A stretch of DNA of 64,000 bases from Lingula anatina (lineage: Eukaryota > Brachiopoda > Lingulata > Lingulida > Lingulidae). The notes below the pieces were generated by a model. It made no database searches and was not told where the DNA came from. It saw only the letters and a list, made by a program, of their open reading frames with translations. The position numbers and the translations under genes are program-made. Each line of letters opens with the position of its first letter. The first letter of the stretch is position 1. The stretch lies in NCBI RefSeq assembly GCF_001039355.2, contig NW_019775608.1, forward strand, positions 109,280 through 173,279, written 5' to 3'. This document shows positions 28,812 to 38,223 of this stretch, one piece after another.

Positions 28812-31800
28812 AATACCCTATTAATGGTGTATCTTAAATCAACTGTGAAAGTGGTTCATTGAAGTCATATGATACTGATTAATCACAAAATTTCTGCCTT
28901 ACCGTAATAAATTATTTACAAAACTGCCTACTCTTTGACGTCATAACATATTTAGGTAATAAATATATTTATAATAAGNCAAAAAAAGAAAAGGAAACTC
29001 CTGTCCCACATAAGGATAGAAAGAAATAATAAAGATTAAACTTGTCACCATGATAAAAGTACAAAAATAACAACATGCTTATTATTTATTTTTATGAACA
29101 ACCAAACATTGAAAAAAAAAAAAAAAAAAAGGCTGCAAAAAAAAAAAAAAAAAAAATAATAATAATAATAAAATAAATGCAAGTGGGAGCTATCAGAAGC
29201 CATGCATCAGAGGGAGGATACAATGTATCCTTTCTGGTGATATATATCAAACATGCCATGGTTACATACATGATACAAGGGCTCCATGACGAGATCACCC
29301 GAACTCCCCTGACGTGACGACTACGGAGAGAGAGAAAATCAACCAATCATCAACAACAATTAAATGACGTTATTTGTATGTTGGGGGGAGGGGGAGACAT
29401 CATCAAGGAAATACACGACAATATAAGAACACTCTTCATTCACATTCACAGTGCTGTAAAACACATCATGTACAAATCACTTAAATCATTCATATGTGTA
29501 CTCTTGGGGTAGTGCTAACACTCACCAATATAGCCAAATGCTAAAACTGAATTACGTTGGCTAAACAAAAAATGGTTGATTTGACTTGTTTTTGTCAAAT
29601 TTAAACCATTTGGAGAAAAAAGTGATGAAAAAGTAGTGACTTGTCTAAAAGAAATAAATTACCAGTGCTACCCCAGCAATAAAAATCTTACAGATATGAC
29701 AAGTGCAGTTTACAGGCCTATGCTTTTATCATAACAAAAAACTGAATACGAAACATTCAATCGTAAAACATGCCATCACTCACACACAAAAAACACAGCA
29801 GCTATATTCTCACATTTTTCCTAACTTACATCACAGACTGTATTAACACAGCTGGGGAGGGGTGGGGTGGGGGTGGATGGTGAGACATACCTTCAGTCCA
29901 GGCATTAAGAGGTGGCTTTCTCTTCCATCTCTCCTCGGGACTATCTTCACACTGAAACAGTCAGTATAATAATAATACAACTGTGTTAAGATGAGATCAG
30001 TATTGAAAATGATGCTTATGTGCATTAAGCTGATGGAAATGTGAAGAGATAATAGCAAGGAAGTGTCTTTTCCAGCCGCTGAGCAGTGGAAATTACTTCT
30101 GGGATCAACAACTCTATTTATTCACAAATATTTAACATGTTTTATATAGCATTTCATTAGTAAATGACTTTATATTCAAAACCATAAAAGGGAAATATTT
30201 TTAAAAATACCAATTTATTTTTTCTAATAATAATTTGTGTCATTATGGTTGAAGAAAGAGGCAATTCTCCATACCTGGTGCCATCTTTGGTAATCGTCTT
30301 CACTTTCTCCACAAAGATCTGTTTGTACTGATCCTGAAATAAAATTATACAGATATCAAGAAACTTGGATTTGAGAATTTCACTTAAAAAAAAAAAAATC
30401 TGCTTGTACTAATCCTGAAATTGTACCTTTAACATGACGGCTCCAGCGTTGCCAAGGCGACAAGATGTATGTGTCACTTTCAGCATCCAATCAGGTCTCC
30501 AGTGGAAGACCAGGCGCAGCAGTCCCGCAGTGAATAGATATCCCAGCCAGGCCAGCACTGTTCTTACCCTACTGCGCTGATATCCACTGATTTCCTGAAA
30601 CCAAAAAGTAATCATTTTTATTTATTGTTACCTTCTTTCCCCCATCACTCCAAAATTCTGGTCTGTTCCAACCCAAGAGTAACCAGAAGTAGAACAGTTG
30701 TTTGTAATACTGCACCTTTTTATAACAAGGACATTGTTCAGCTATGACAGTTTCAGTCCAATTCTTAACCTTTCATGTTTCTCCAAGCACATAACCTACC
30801 ATTTGGTCTTCTTGGCCTGGGTTACATACTTCTTGCCTGGCCCTACTGGTAACTGACCAGCTACCCCCCTCTCCCCTCACCCCACCCACCCAACCAAACC
30901 ACCCCTCTCTCTTTTCATGTGTCTCCAGGTACATAACCTACCATTTGGTCCTCTCGGCCTGGGTTCACATACTCCTTGTCTGGCTCCAGGGGGGGTGGTC
31001 CAGTCTGGCCAACTTTGGTGGCCACCTCTGAAATAAATAATCCAGTCATTGGCAATCCATTCTTCATCAATTCACTGACCAAATAAATAAAATAAAATAA
31101 AATAAAATAAAATAAAATAAAATAATTAAATAAATAAATAAATAAATGGTTTAAACTTTTCATCAGTTTTTATTATTTATTTAGTTATTATTTGTTGTTG
31201 CTCAACAAAATGATAAAAAAATCTGTCAAATAGTACAGCTTGTAAGTGACACCTTGTTTAAGCCACAGCACTGAATGCATGTACTAGTAACTTGTCAATG
31301 TTTTTAGGGACATGACTCATTAAGTATGATGCAAGGCAAGGGTAATACTAGTAAGCAGTTTTTATCTAGTTTTTATCCTTCAGCAGTAACTTTTTTTAAT
31401 GCTTATACATAATTTCATTTTAGTACATTTTAAAGATTCCCGAATTTATACATTTGTATTCTATTGGTTTAATAAATTATTATCTTAAACACTGTGACAG
31501 CTGGAATTTGAGTTGATGTATATTTTAGTTTGAAGATCACAACTAGTACTTGTGAGGTCATTAATGATGAAGCATCACATGAAAACATGAAAGCACCTAG
31601 ATGCTGATATAATGTTGACCAATCTTTCAAAGTCACTAATTATAGTCACTTGGAATTCAGCTCTTGTGAACCAGAGATGAGAATTCTGCAAATAATGCAC
31701 ACTTTCCTTTCTGCGTAACTGAACCTAATTCTTGGACAGCATTTATGGTAAACTTCTGAAAATTTCATTGTCTATATTCATGAAAAAAATATATATATGT

Positions 31801-31961
31801 AACAGATTTTATTACTGTAAAGAAAAAACAACTTCAGCCTACGAGATGTAAGAAGAGAAAGTCTTTTATTTTTTATAAATTACAGAGTTTACTAAATAAA
31901 TATTTATATTAAACATTAAATTGATAATAATAATAACTAAATAATGAGGGTTAATAAAATA

Positions 31962-32021
<60 letters not shown>

Positions 32022-33122
32022 CTATGTCTCCTTTTCTGTTATCAACATATCCAACAAATCAATTGGCATTTCTTTCTGATCATTCAAAATTTAAATAAAA
32101 ATTAATAGAATACACCTTTTTCTTTTTCCAGTTTCAGAAATTCATGCATTGTCAGCAGCTTTAAAAGAAGAAGCCTATAAGGTCAAACCAGTTTTAAATG
32201 AAGCCAAATCCTTACCTGTTTTACACATCATTCCTGCTGCAATGGTTCTTTTCTAACTTCTGATCAATATTTGAAAATACTAGTACTTGCAGAAAGATTT
32301 AAAAGTCAAGCCCAGGCAGGTAAAATACTTGAAATTCTTTTCAAATGAGTTGACTTTTTAGCTTTTGTTAGTAACATGGGGGATTTTAAATTGAGCATTT
32401 TGTTTAAGCGGTTACCCTTTTTTCTCTCATGGAGAAGGGAGATCATAATACATGCACTGACATGTTAGAACCATTCTGCAGTGAAGATACATATTGGAGC
32501 TATTTTGATAACACTTACTAGTGCTTGCCTTTATTAATCACTTTTTACTCATTCATTAAAACTGAACCTATACTTGAGTATGTAAATAAAATACATTTAT
32601 TTGGCAAGAAATGTTGTAGTATATATTAATGTTCCAAGACCTGTTGCAGAATATCATATCAGTGTGTCAAGACCTTTTGTAGAATATCTTAATGTGGCAA
32701 GACCTGTTGTACAATATCATATCAATGTGGCAAGACCTGTTGACAGTTGTACAATATCATATCAGTGTGTCAAGACCTTTGTAGAATATTATCTTAAATA
32801 GATGTAGAATATCATATATAATATGTGGCTTGTATTTAACTCAGTCTCACACAAATTTGGTGCTAAAGTTTCAATATATTCTTCAAATTTATATATTTTC
32901 CTTGTTCACTGACAGTCCTTTTACTGAAGATCATCAAAATATTGCAGTTCCAACTTAACTCTTGGCTGGTCATATTTTTCAGTTCTTTACACAGCTGCCC
33001 TTAAGAGGCCTATCATAGCCCCATCTGGAGCAAGCTTGTTTGCTTCTGGAACACAGTGTAAATAATTGACCAGCTGATAACTTAACACCAGTTTGACATT
33101 TAGAAAACTGGGTTACATGGTG

Positions 33123-33175
<53 letters not shown>

Positions 33176-34255
33176 CTACTTAACCTATTGTTCAATATAG
33201 ATCGACCCAACTCCCAGGGGACATTTGCTGAATGCAATCAGATAAACACGCCTCCTCTTGTTTCCAACATACTAGTATGATCACCAGCTTTTCTGTATTC
33301 TATGTAATGTTAGACTGGCTAATCTGTTAATGTGATTGCTTTTAGCAAGAGTTCTGGCAGAATTGGATCGACTAACCAGGAATGATATTTTCACTACAAA
33401 TGAGCCCTTAAAAGGCATTCACAACAGACGATCCTCAGATCTAGTGATCCTGCGAAAATATGGCTGACCCTACATAAAAGAAGAGCTAACTAATCCGGAG
33501 ATGGTCTGTCGACCTCTACATATGCCGTCCCTGCAGGGGTCTAGCAATTAAACCTCAGAGCCGCAGAGTGGTGGCAGGGAGACCAACAGTGGATTAGTCG
33601 GCTAAATAAATAAATAAATAAATAAATAAAATACCCTATTAATGGTGTATCTTAAATCAACTGTGAAAGTGGTTCATTGAAGTCATATGATACTGATTAA
33701 TCACAAAATTTCTGCTCTACCGTAATAAATTATTTACAAAACTGCCTACTCTTTGACGTCATAACATATTTAGGTAATAAATATATTTATAATATGCGAA
33801 CAAATTTGAGGACAGTTGTGCAATTTGATTAACACATTTCACCATGTTTCTTATCATACACCACTGATAACAATCTGACAGATATCCAGCTATGTGTAAT
33901 TAATATTTATGCCTGACCAAAGCCAGAGACGTAGTAAAAAATACAGGTACACCTGAGCAAAAAATGTCAATTAGCTTGATAGTTGGACCATAAATGATGA
34001 AGGCCTACGTCCAGGTTGGCCATAATCTAACGGTATGAAAGATTTTTCGGCTTGTGTTTGATAATTTTCATTTACTAAATGTTCACGTGTTTTTCCAAGA
34101 CGTCGACCTGCGTGTCCCTCGAAAAGAGAAGAATTTTCTCATCATTTGCCAATGAAACTAAGCTATTTGGGGAATTTTTCAAACTTCTGACCTCTTCGTC
34201 TTTTGTTTCAAACTACACGTGGACTTATTTGTGACTTACCTCGGCGTTTTCCCAT
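11280..34255 (-). CDS. ATP13A2: P5B-type transport ATPase, ATP13A2-like (polyamine exporter), whole gene
   Basis: P5B ATPases pump polyamines out of late endosomes and lysosomes. Thirty-one coding exons join in frame into 3,978 nt (1,325 aa plus stop) from the ATG at 34253-34255. The P-type hallmarks are TGES (317-320), the P5B M4 motif PPALP (448-452), DKTGT with phospho-Asp 491, KGAPE (639-643) and [11 protein letters not shown] (from 865). PPALP plus QPWFVP, SKGAP and the [12 protein letters not shown] block favour ATP13A2 over ATP13A3-5; I judged this from family knowledge, not an alignment. Exons 2-5 occur twice (29891-31027 and 24136-26394) and only one set can be used. The fusion gene lies upstream on the same strand and PLOD downstream. 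Exon coordinates are in the module entries. Confidence 0.93.
12251..14243 (-). CDS. ATP13A2: ATP13A2-like exons 25-30: transmembrane segments M5-M10
   Basis: Exons: 25 (14147-14243), 26 (13847-13919), 27 (13414-13564), 28 (12963-13108), 29 (12632-12720) and 30 (12251-12334). Reading in order they give [19 protein letters not shown], then [52 protein letters not shown], and two hydrophobic segments ending NFFLSMILE. These match the conserved hydrophobic C-terminal half of P5B pumps. Exon 27's donor (gtatgtag at 13413-13406) lies just before a (CT)n tract. Reading on into that tract would give an Arg-Glu repeat and is rejected. Confidence 0.9.
13339..13398. repeat. (CT)n microsatellite in ATP13A2-like intron 27
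   Basis: A pure CT run of about 60 bases sits roughly 15 bases from the end of exon 27. Its length can vary without touching the coding sequence. Confidence 0.95.
14282..14372. repeat. Minisatellite gtgacagtgtgttag(c/g)t
   Basis: About five tandem units of roughly 18 bases alternate gtgttagctgtgaca and gtgttgggtgtgaca in the intron between exons 24 and 25. A related degenerate array lies near 15565-15632. Confidence 0.85.
14443..14926 (-). CDS. ATP13A2: ATP13A2-like exons 23-24: P domain with GDGAND hinge
   Basis: Exon 23 (14847-14926) encodes [20 protein letters not shown], the conserved ARM-P-QK block. Exon 24 (14443-14595) encodes [19 protein letters not shown], then [15 protein letters not shown] and CVPTVIR. 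The Mg-binding aspartates of GDGAND are intact (866 and 870), so the pump is predicted to be catalytically competent. Confidence 0.92.
15291..18061 (-). CDS. ATP13A2: ATP13A2-like exons 16-22: nucleotide-binding domain and return to the P domain
   Basis: Exons: 16 (17917-18061), 17 (17391-17504), 18 (16885-17047), 19 (16580-16700), 20 (16159-16283), 21 (15710-15891) and 22 (15291-15395). Landmarks in order are [111 protein letters not shown] and [11 protein letters not shown]. Each is the expected P5B block. All phases join. Confidence 0.92.
18271..19068 (-). CDS. ATP13A2: ATP13A2-like exons 14-15: M4 PPALP and phosphorylation site
   Basis: Exon 14 (18868-19068) encodes [45 protein letters not shown] and VVCFDK. 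Exon 15 (18271-18332) continues [13 protein letters not shown]. The DKTGTLT signature is split across the intron after DK. The phospho-accepting Asp is residue 491. The 22-base N gap lies in this intron and does not affect coding. Confidence 0.95.
18384..18433. repeat. Compound (TG)n/(AG)n microsatellite with assembly gap
   Basis: A TG run (18384-18408) leads into 22 Ns (18409-18430) followed by agagagg. The gap probably marks a repeat that could not be read through. It is in the intron between exons 14 and 15. Confidence 0.9.
19310..20523 (-). CDS. ATP13A2: ATP13A2-like exons 10-13: actuator domain and M3
   Basis: Exons: 10 (20457-20523), 11 (20162-20293), 12 (19780-19956) and 13 (19310-19455). 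They give [53 protein letters not shown], then [41 protein letters not shown] and the M3 segment ending VYTAVIM. The TGES dephosphorylation motif is split across the exon 11/12 junction and is intact. Confidence 0.93.
20923..22143 (-). CDS. ATP13A2: ATP13A2-like exons 6-9: end of N-terminal region, M1-M2
   Basis: Exons: 6 (22061-22143), 7 (21534-21608), 8 (21222-21291) and 9 (20923-21057). The protein reads [55 protein letters not shown], then the hydrophobic [20 protein letters not shown] and [28 protein letters not shown] and RR-LYG-N are standard P5B landmarks. Exon 6 is the first exon downstream of the duplicated block. Confidence 0.92.
21462..21522. repeat. (GT)n(GA)n compound microsatellite
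   Basis: A GT run followed by a GA run ends about 12 bases from the donor of ATP13A2-like exon 7. Confidence 0.9.
24136..26394 (-). CDS. ATP13A2: ATP13A2-like exons 2-5, copy A
   Basis: Exons: 2 (26309-26394), 3 (24966-25133), 4 (24521-24579) and 5 (24136-24196). Sizes (86, 168, 59, 61 nt) and phases are identical to copy B. The product reads [74 protein letters not shown] and [20 protein letters not shown]. Exon 2 differs from copy B by one residue (VNTGRED here, VNPGRED there) and exon 3 differs only at silent sites. Exon 5 is taken from the acceptor gactgtttcag; sequence upstream of that point diverges between copies. The set is an allele or alternate of copy B, not an addition. Confidence 0.85.
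24627..24660 (-). pseudogene. Decayed duplicate of ATP13A2-like exon 4 (copy A)
   Basis: After a tttcag acceptor the minus strand reads [11 protein letters not shown], against [11 protein letters not shown] in the true exon 4 about 80 bases further on. A poly-T run has replaced the middle and no donor follows. The same scrap is present in copy B at 30383-30414. Confidence 0.6.
25552..26224. mobile_element. PIF/Harbinger-type non-autonomous element with 3-bp target duplication
   Basis: The 673-bp element has long inverted ends (gggccggtttcacaaagcag and its complement). It is flanked by CTG on both sides, and the other copy of this locus has an uninterrupted tactggtaac (30844-30853). A minus-strand frame at 25759-25983 reads [20 protein letters not shown]. 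This resembles the N-terminal RFR-R-NPLE-YTDDE-Y region I know from HARBI1-like nucleases, and no DDE core follows. It lies in ATP13A2-like intron 2 of copy A only. Confidence 0.8.
27836..27985. repeat. Minisatellite of about 33 bases (caagacctgttgtagaatat), copy A
   Basis: Four to five diverged tandem units, each with gacct(g/t)ttgta(g/c)aatat. The matching array in copy B is 32602-32815. Confidence 0.85.
28279..28335. repeat. (AT)n microsatellite, copy A
   Basis: Pure AT run of about 57 bases; the matching run in copy B is 33126-33173. Confidence 0.95.
28570..28765. mobile_element. Fold-back MITE, copy A
   Basis: Imperfect inverted arms begin ctaatccgcagatggtc (28652 on) and end gaccaacagtggattag (28743-28759). 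It shares an aatatggc-gacc block with elements at 33412, 48385, 53440 and 60041. No coding potential. Confidence 0.55.
28979..28979. other. Single-N assembly junction
   Basis: One undetermined base sits exactly where copy A ends and copy B begins. It is most simply read as a contig join. Confidence 0.85.
29891..31027 (-). CDS. ATP13A2: ATP13A2-like exons 2-5, copy B
   Basis: Exons: 2 (30942-31027), 3 (30427-30594), 4 (30275-30333) and 5 (29891-29951). Joined to exon 1 they give [13 protein letters not shown] and so on through LLMPGLK, ending in phase 0, ready for exon 6. Exon 3 carries the hydrophobic helix [20 protein letters not shown], the P5B-specific N-terminal membrane segment. This set lies nearest exon 1 and was used for the 1,325-residue count. 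Confidence 0.88.
30383..30414 (-). pseudogene. Decayed duplicate of ATP13A2-like exon 4 (copy B)
   Basis: Counterpart of 24627-24660. The second codon is now TAG, and only 12 bases separate it from the donor of exon 3, so it cannot be an exon. Confidence 0.6.
31964..32017. repeat. (AT)n microsatellite, copy B only
   Basis: This AT run has no counterpart at the matching position of copy A. Confidence 0.9.
32602..32815. repeat. Minisatellite of about 33 bases, copy B
   Basis: Tandem gtggcaagacctgttgtaca units, longer than the allele in copy A. Confidence 0.85.
33126..33173. repeat. (AT)n microsatellite, copy B
   Basis: Matches 28279-28335 of copy A but is shorter. Confidence 0.95.
33412..33603. 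mobile_element. Fold-back MITE, copy B
   Basis: Counterpart of 28570-28765 with a few substitutions. The same flanks show it was inserted before the two blocks diverged. Confidence 0.55.
34240..34255 (-). CDS. ATP13A2: ATP13A2-like exon 1 (start codon exon)
   Basis: Sixteen coding bases, MGKRR plus one base, followed by a consensus donor gtaagtcac. The phase (1) matches the exon 2 acceptor. The short basic N-terminus suits a cytosolic start. Confidence 0.75.
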
Positions 34256-34410
34256 CGTATTTTTGGTAATGTCAGCGATCAATCATGCCGCCGTCCGTCC
34301 CACTAATGGTGTGTAGCAGAATCCTCGCCTACTACAATACTATAGGCGGCGCTCATTGCAAGACAAGACAAATAAAAGGCCGAATTACTTCAGTGAATAC
34401 TGTGAAGCAT

Positions 34411-34744
34411 TTAAAGGGATAACAACCGTTCGTAAAATATTCATATTTCACAATAAAAACATTGTAAATATCTCATAGAAATATAATAAATTCTATTTTA
34501 CTCCAAAACGGCGTTTAACACAATTATTCTAGAATTTGTGCTTGACATCACATCACGTGACCTCCATAGATTGCTAAGAGACTATCACACACACACAAAA
34601 AGCGAACTTTTTAGGGAAAAAAAAGGGGGGGGGACTAACTTTGAATGTGAGCATTCAAAGTAACCATTGGCAAGTATGGGAAAATTGTCCTTCACCCTAG
34701 GAAAATCCTTTTTTTTTAACCAAAATGAACAGTTGTTATCCTAT
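34411..34744. mobile_element. TTAA-ended MITE, copy 1
   Basis: The left end ttaaagggataacaaccgtt is mirrored by gaacagttgttatcc at the right. The internal block gggactaactttgaatgt, then accattgg and agtatgggaaaattg, is shared with 50748-51084 (reverse) and 51303-51647 (same strand). Confidence 0.65.
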
Positions 34745-35719
34745 AGTTTAATCTATAGGGGACTATAGTGCATGTGTACATGCACTTGTATTGCTAATTG
34801 ACCCATATCTTTGCATCTGATGATCAGATGTTTTTTTCACCACTTTTAATTAAATAACTAATTAATTCTTATTTCATACCGAAGACAGTGTCGACATCAG
34901 GTACGTATTTAGGTAGACGAACAGAATTTTTCAAGTGCACATTGACGGACACCTATTTTTACCTGTCGGAAAACTGTCTAAAATGGAGGGTGGACCAACA
35001 AAGATAATTTGGAAGAATGTCAGAAAATATCTCTGGATCTGACCCTGTAAATTTGCTTTCAATGCCTGAATTGTGAAAGATAGACCTACATGATTACAAG
35101 TGGCATTGCAGGATATCTAGACATACAATTACGTACGGCTTTGGTACATTTTCAAATGCATTTTCACTGTCGGTCCTCGTCACCCAATGCATTCAAAGTA
35201 ATATATCAGTTGTACTCGGTGTACTTTGCTCCAAACGCGATGTAAAGATTATTTTAAAGATCGCTCTGGCCAAGACAAAACCCTGTCGCCACCTCTCGCC
35301 TCCATGCGATATCCAAAAATTTAAATTCTTTTACAACAAATTTAAAAGTATCATTTATATTCAATATTGGGTGAGCTACTACATGTAGATCTGAAACAGT
35401 TGAATTATTTAGAGTTTAGAACAAAAATTTAAAATGAAATTGGTTTGAATTTATCATTCCCGTATTAATAAATTTACCTCACTATTATACGGTTGTTATG
35501 AGAATAATAACAATAGTTTAATGACGTTAATTTGAAAACGAGATATTAAGACAATGCCAGCCTCTTACAGTAAGATTTTATTTTGGGGAAATGAAACAAA
35601 ATTACAGTATAATATATAAAAGAAATGACGACAGGCTCATCAAGATACTTTTGTGATAAATAATATATAATAAAAATGGCAAACAAGACTTTTAAAAAGT
35701 CCAATGAACAAATACCCAA

Positions 35720-35721
35720 GC

Positions 35722-35811
<90 letters not shown>
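35720..35811. repeat. Poly(A) plus (AT)n microsatellite
   Basis: An A-run of about 28 bases leads directly into an AT run of about 62 bases. Confidence 0.95.
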
Positions 35812-35812
<1 letters not shown>

Positions 35813-36615
35813 CACATGTACAATAACAAATATCTCAGATAACTAAAAGGTTCGTACAGTGTGTACATCTTTGTGCCGGTGGAGTAACAGTCACATCGCA
35901 CAATAAAACATAAAACAAAGGATGGCGAACGAAGTAATGCCTCCAATACTTCAGCATGTCAGCCAGATGGTAACCTGAATATTCTGATAGTAAAAATGAT
36001 TACAGAATCACTAGTTCTGAAACATACTTTAATTATATACTAGTACAGTATATGTATATTATATAGTACTTTTATTAGTCCGAAACCGAATATATTTTCA
36101 TATTATATTGTCAAGCCATAAATGTACCTGTAACATGTTGCAAAGTTATATAAGTAAAAAATAAAAATAAGAATATTCTTTATCAATGGCATTCCATTTT
36201 TCTCTTTCAAAATGGTGTTGAATTCATAAGTCGACAGAAAATTCAAAATACGGCATTCTGTACAGACACAGATGAAATAAAGACATGCACAATCAATTTT
36301 AATTCTAAAAATGCGATTGTCTTAATTGAGTAGTAAACCTGGTTTTCTCTCCCTGAAAATAGTAAGTTTCAGATTGCAATGTTTGTTAAAGATTTAATTT
36401 TATAAAACTGTATATCCCTAACTATAGAAGTCGCACCTCTCACTATGTCGGCGGATTTCTAGTCCAGTAAGTCCTAACAGGTCTTTAAATCATGTTTCTT
36501 TGTAATGTTGGACTTAAGGACGGAAATTTACTTGGATTTTGTCAGTAGAGTGGGTCAAATAGCCAAAATTCGAAAGAAAACCCCCTGTTGCAGTTATTTC
36601 ACCACATCTTGAGTT

Positions 36616-38223
36616 CTAGTCAGATTTGTGAGTGGACAGTTTGGCGTTCCTGCCGAACACAGAGCGCACGAGCCTCGTTCCAAACGCTCCGTAGACGTAA
36701 ATATCCTGACTTGGATGCCCGCCTTCGCGCAGAATCTCCAAAATGGTGACGACAACTTGCGGACCAGCACATATCACAAACTTATTTTTATGCCCATTAT
36801 GGACTGGCAAATACGGTGACAAGGTAGAGCGGTCGATCAGCCCTTCCAATCCGGTCCACTTGTCGTCCCCCTCGTCAACACAGAGTGCAACGTTGATGTT
36901 TTTCTTCTCCGCGGCGTACTTTGTGAGCTCATTGCGACAGAGGAGCTGTTCGATGTTGCGCGCGTGGTAGAAGACTGTCACGCGGGTGAGGTCATCAGGA
37001 TTCTGCGCAATGCAGCGGACGAGTTGGATCACGGGGGTGGCTCCGATACCTGGGAAAAATTGAAGAGTTTCAAGTTTCAGATTAAGTTCCACATCTGCAC
37101 GTACATTAGTCTTACTTTCTAGTCCTGGTAACTATATATTTTATTTCAAGGATACCGGCTTGACATTTTGAGAAAAAATTCAGTGAATGGTTAGGATATA
37201 GGGCCTATTTTTGTAGGACCTACGTTTAGGTTATGTGTTTTATCGACGTCCTATGTAGGCATAACTTATATTCATATTTACACACTTAGCAACAATTAAC
37301 GTGCTATTTTGGGCACAGAATCAGTGATTCGAAAGATTCTCTCCTATTTCAGTATGATTTACTGAAGCGTGTAACAAATAAGAGGACAAAAGTCAGCCTG
37401 TAAAATGTGTTACCTGTGGCAATCAGGACCAGGTTGTCCAGAGTTCCAGGAACATACTCAAAGCCACCACAGGGCCCGCGGCATTCCAATATGTCGCCTG
37501 GGAAATATGCAAGAAAAAAAATCATGTAGGCCTACGTTGCCGTCATCAGGGTAATATTCTTACAAATGCCGCACCAAATCAATGACACAATAAGACTAAG
37601 TAGTTGGCTACATTTCCGTCTCTTTTTTGTATACTGCAAGCAGTAGAAACACTTTTGTTTAAGTGATGCATGCTTCTATCAGATGTGTTGTAGGCCCCTG
37701 TCAAACTGACTGACAGACAGACAAACTCCTACAAACATAATTACCTTTCTTAAGTTGCCTGAAAGCGTCGGAGATTAGACCGTGACTTTCAAGACGCATC
37801 CCCACCTCCATCACCTGGCTGTCAGGGCGGGACATGGGTGACAGGTAGCGCTCCTGTATCTTCCCCTTCACCTGAACTTTGACCTGGACATATTGTCCGG
37901 GCAGGCATCCGGTGTGGGTGGCCTGTCTTGGCAGCTGAAACAGGAAGCGCTCAACGCAATCCGTTTCTGGTATCCTCTCGAGCAAGGTCAAAGGGGCGTA
38001 GACGTCGGGATCCAGGCCTGGGCTCGTGGTGACCTTGGCTCTACGCGGAAGGCACGTGGCGAACGGGTTATCAAACTGCACGTCTTGGTTTGCGTCCAGA
38101 CCGGAAGTTCCGTTCTCTTCCAGCTCCACCTCCGACAGGAGTCTCTCCGCAAGTTTTCGCTTTTCGTCCAACGTCATTTTCTTGACTTCGGCGTGGACCA
38201 AGCCTGGTTTAACCCTCTGTGCC
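36616..38223 (-). CDS. Fusion gene exons 10-12: b5-reductase-like FAD/NAD(P) module
   Basis: Exons: 10 (37745-38223), 11 (37414-37497) and 12 (36616-37049). A charged linker (AEVKKMTLDEKRKLAERLL) precedes the flavin domain. Landmarks are PGQYVQV (538-544), RYLSPMSRP (555-563, the R-Y-T/S-P FAD motif), GDILECRGPCGGFEY (590-604), LIATGIGATPVIQL (NAD-binding GxGxxP at 618-623) and ICAGPQVV (CGP-like, 710-717) followed by GHPSQDIYVYG. Order and spacing match the cytochrome b5 reductase family. The exon 10/11/12 joins are all phase 1. Confidence 0.87.

Larger units (their letters stand above)
22994..28978. repeat. Duplicated block, copy A
   Basis: About 5.99 kb, closely matching 28980-33797 in the same orientation. 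It ends exactly at the single N (28979). It carries ATP13A2-like exons 2-5. Relative to copy B it has a 673-bp transposon and an extra stretch of about 215 bp at 23727-23940. Confidence 0.9.
28980..33797. repeat. Duplicated block, copy B
   Basis: About 4.82 kb, the direct counterpart of 22994-28978. It lacks the Harbinger-type insertion and the 215-bp stretch, but has its own (AT)n at 31964-32017 and (AAATA)n at 31083-31146. After 33797 unique sequence continues to ATP13A2-like exon 1. Confidence 0.9.
34256..36615. other. Intergenic DNA between the fusion gene and ATP13A2-like
   Basis: About 2.4 kb without exon-like frames. It holds the ATP13A2-like 5' flank, one TTAA-ended MITE (34411-34744), an A-run plus (AT)n at 35720-35811, and probably the 3' UTR of the fusion gene. 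Confidence 0.6.
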
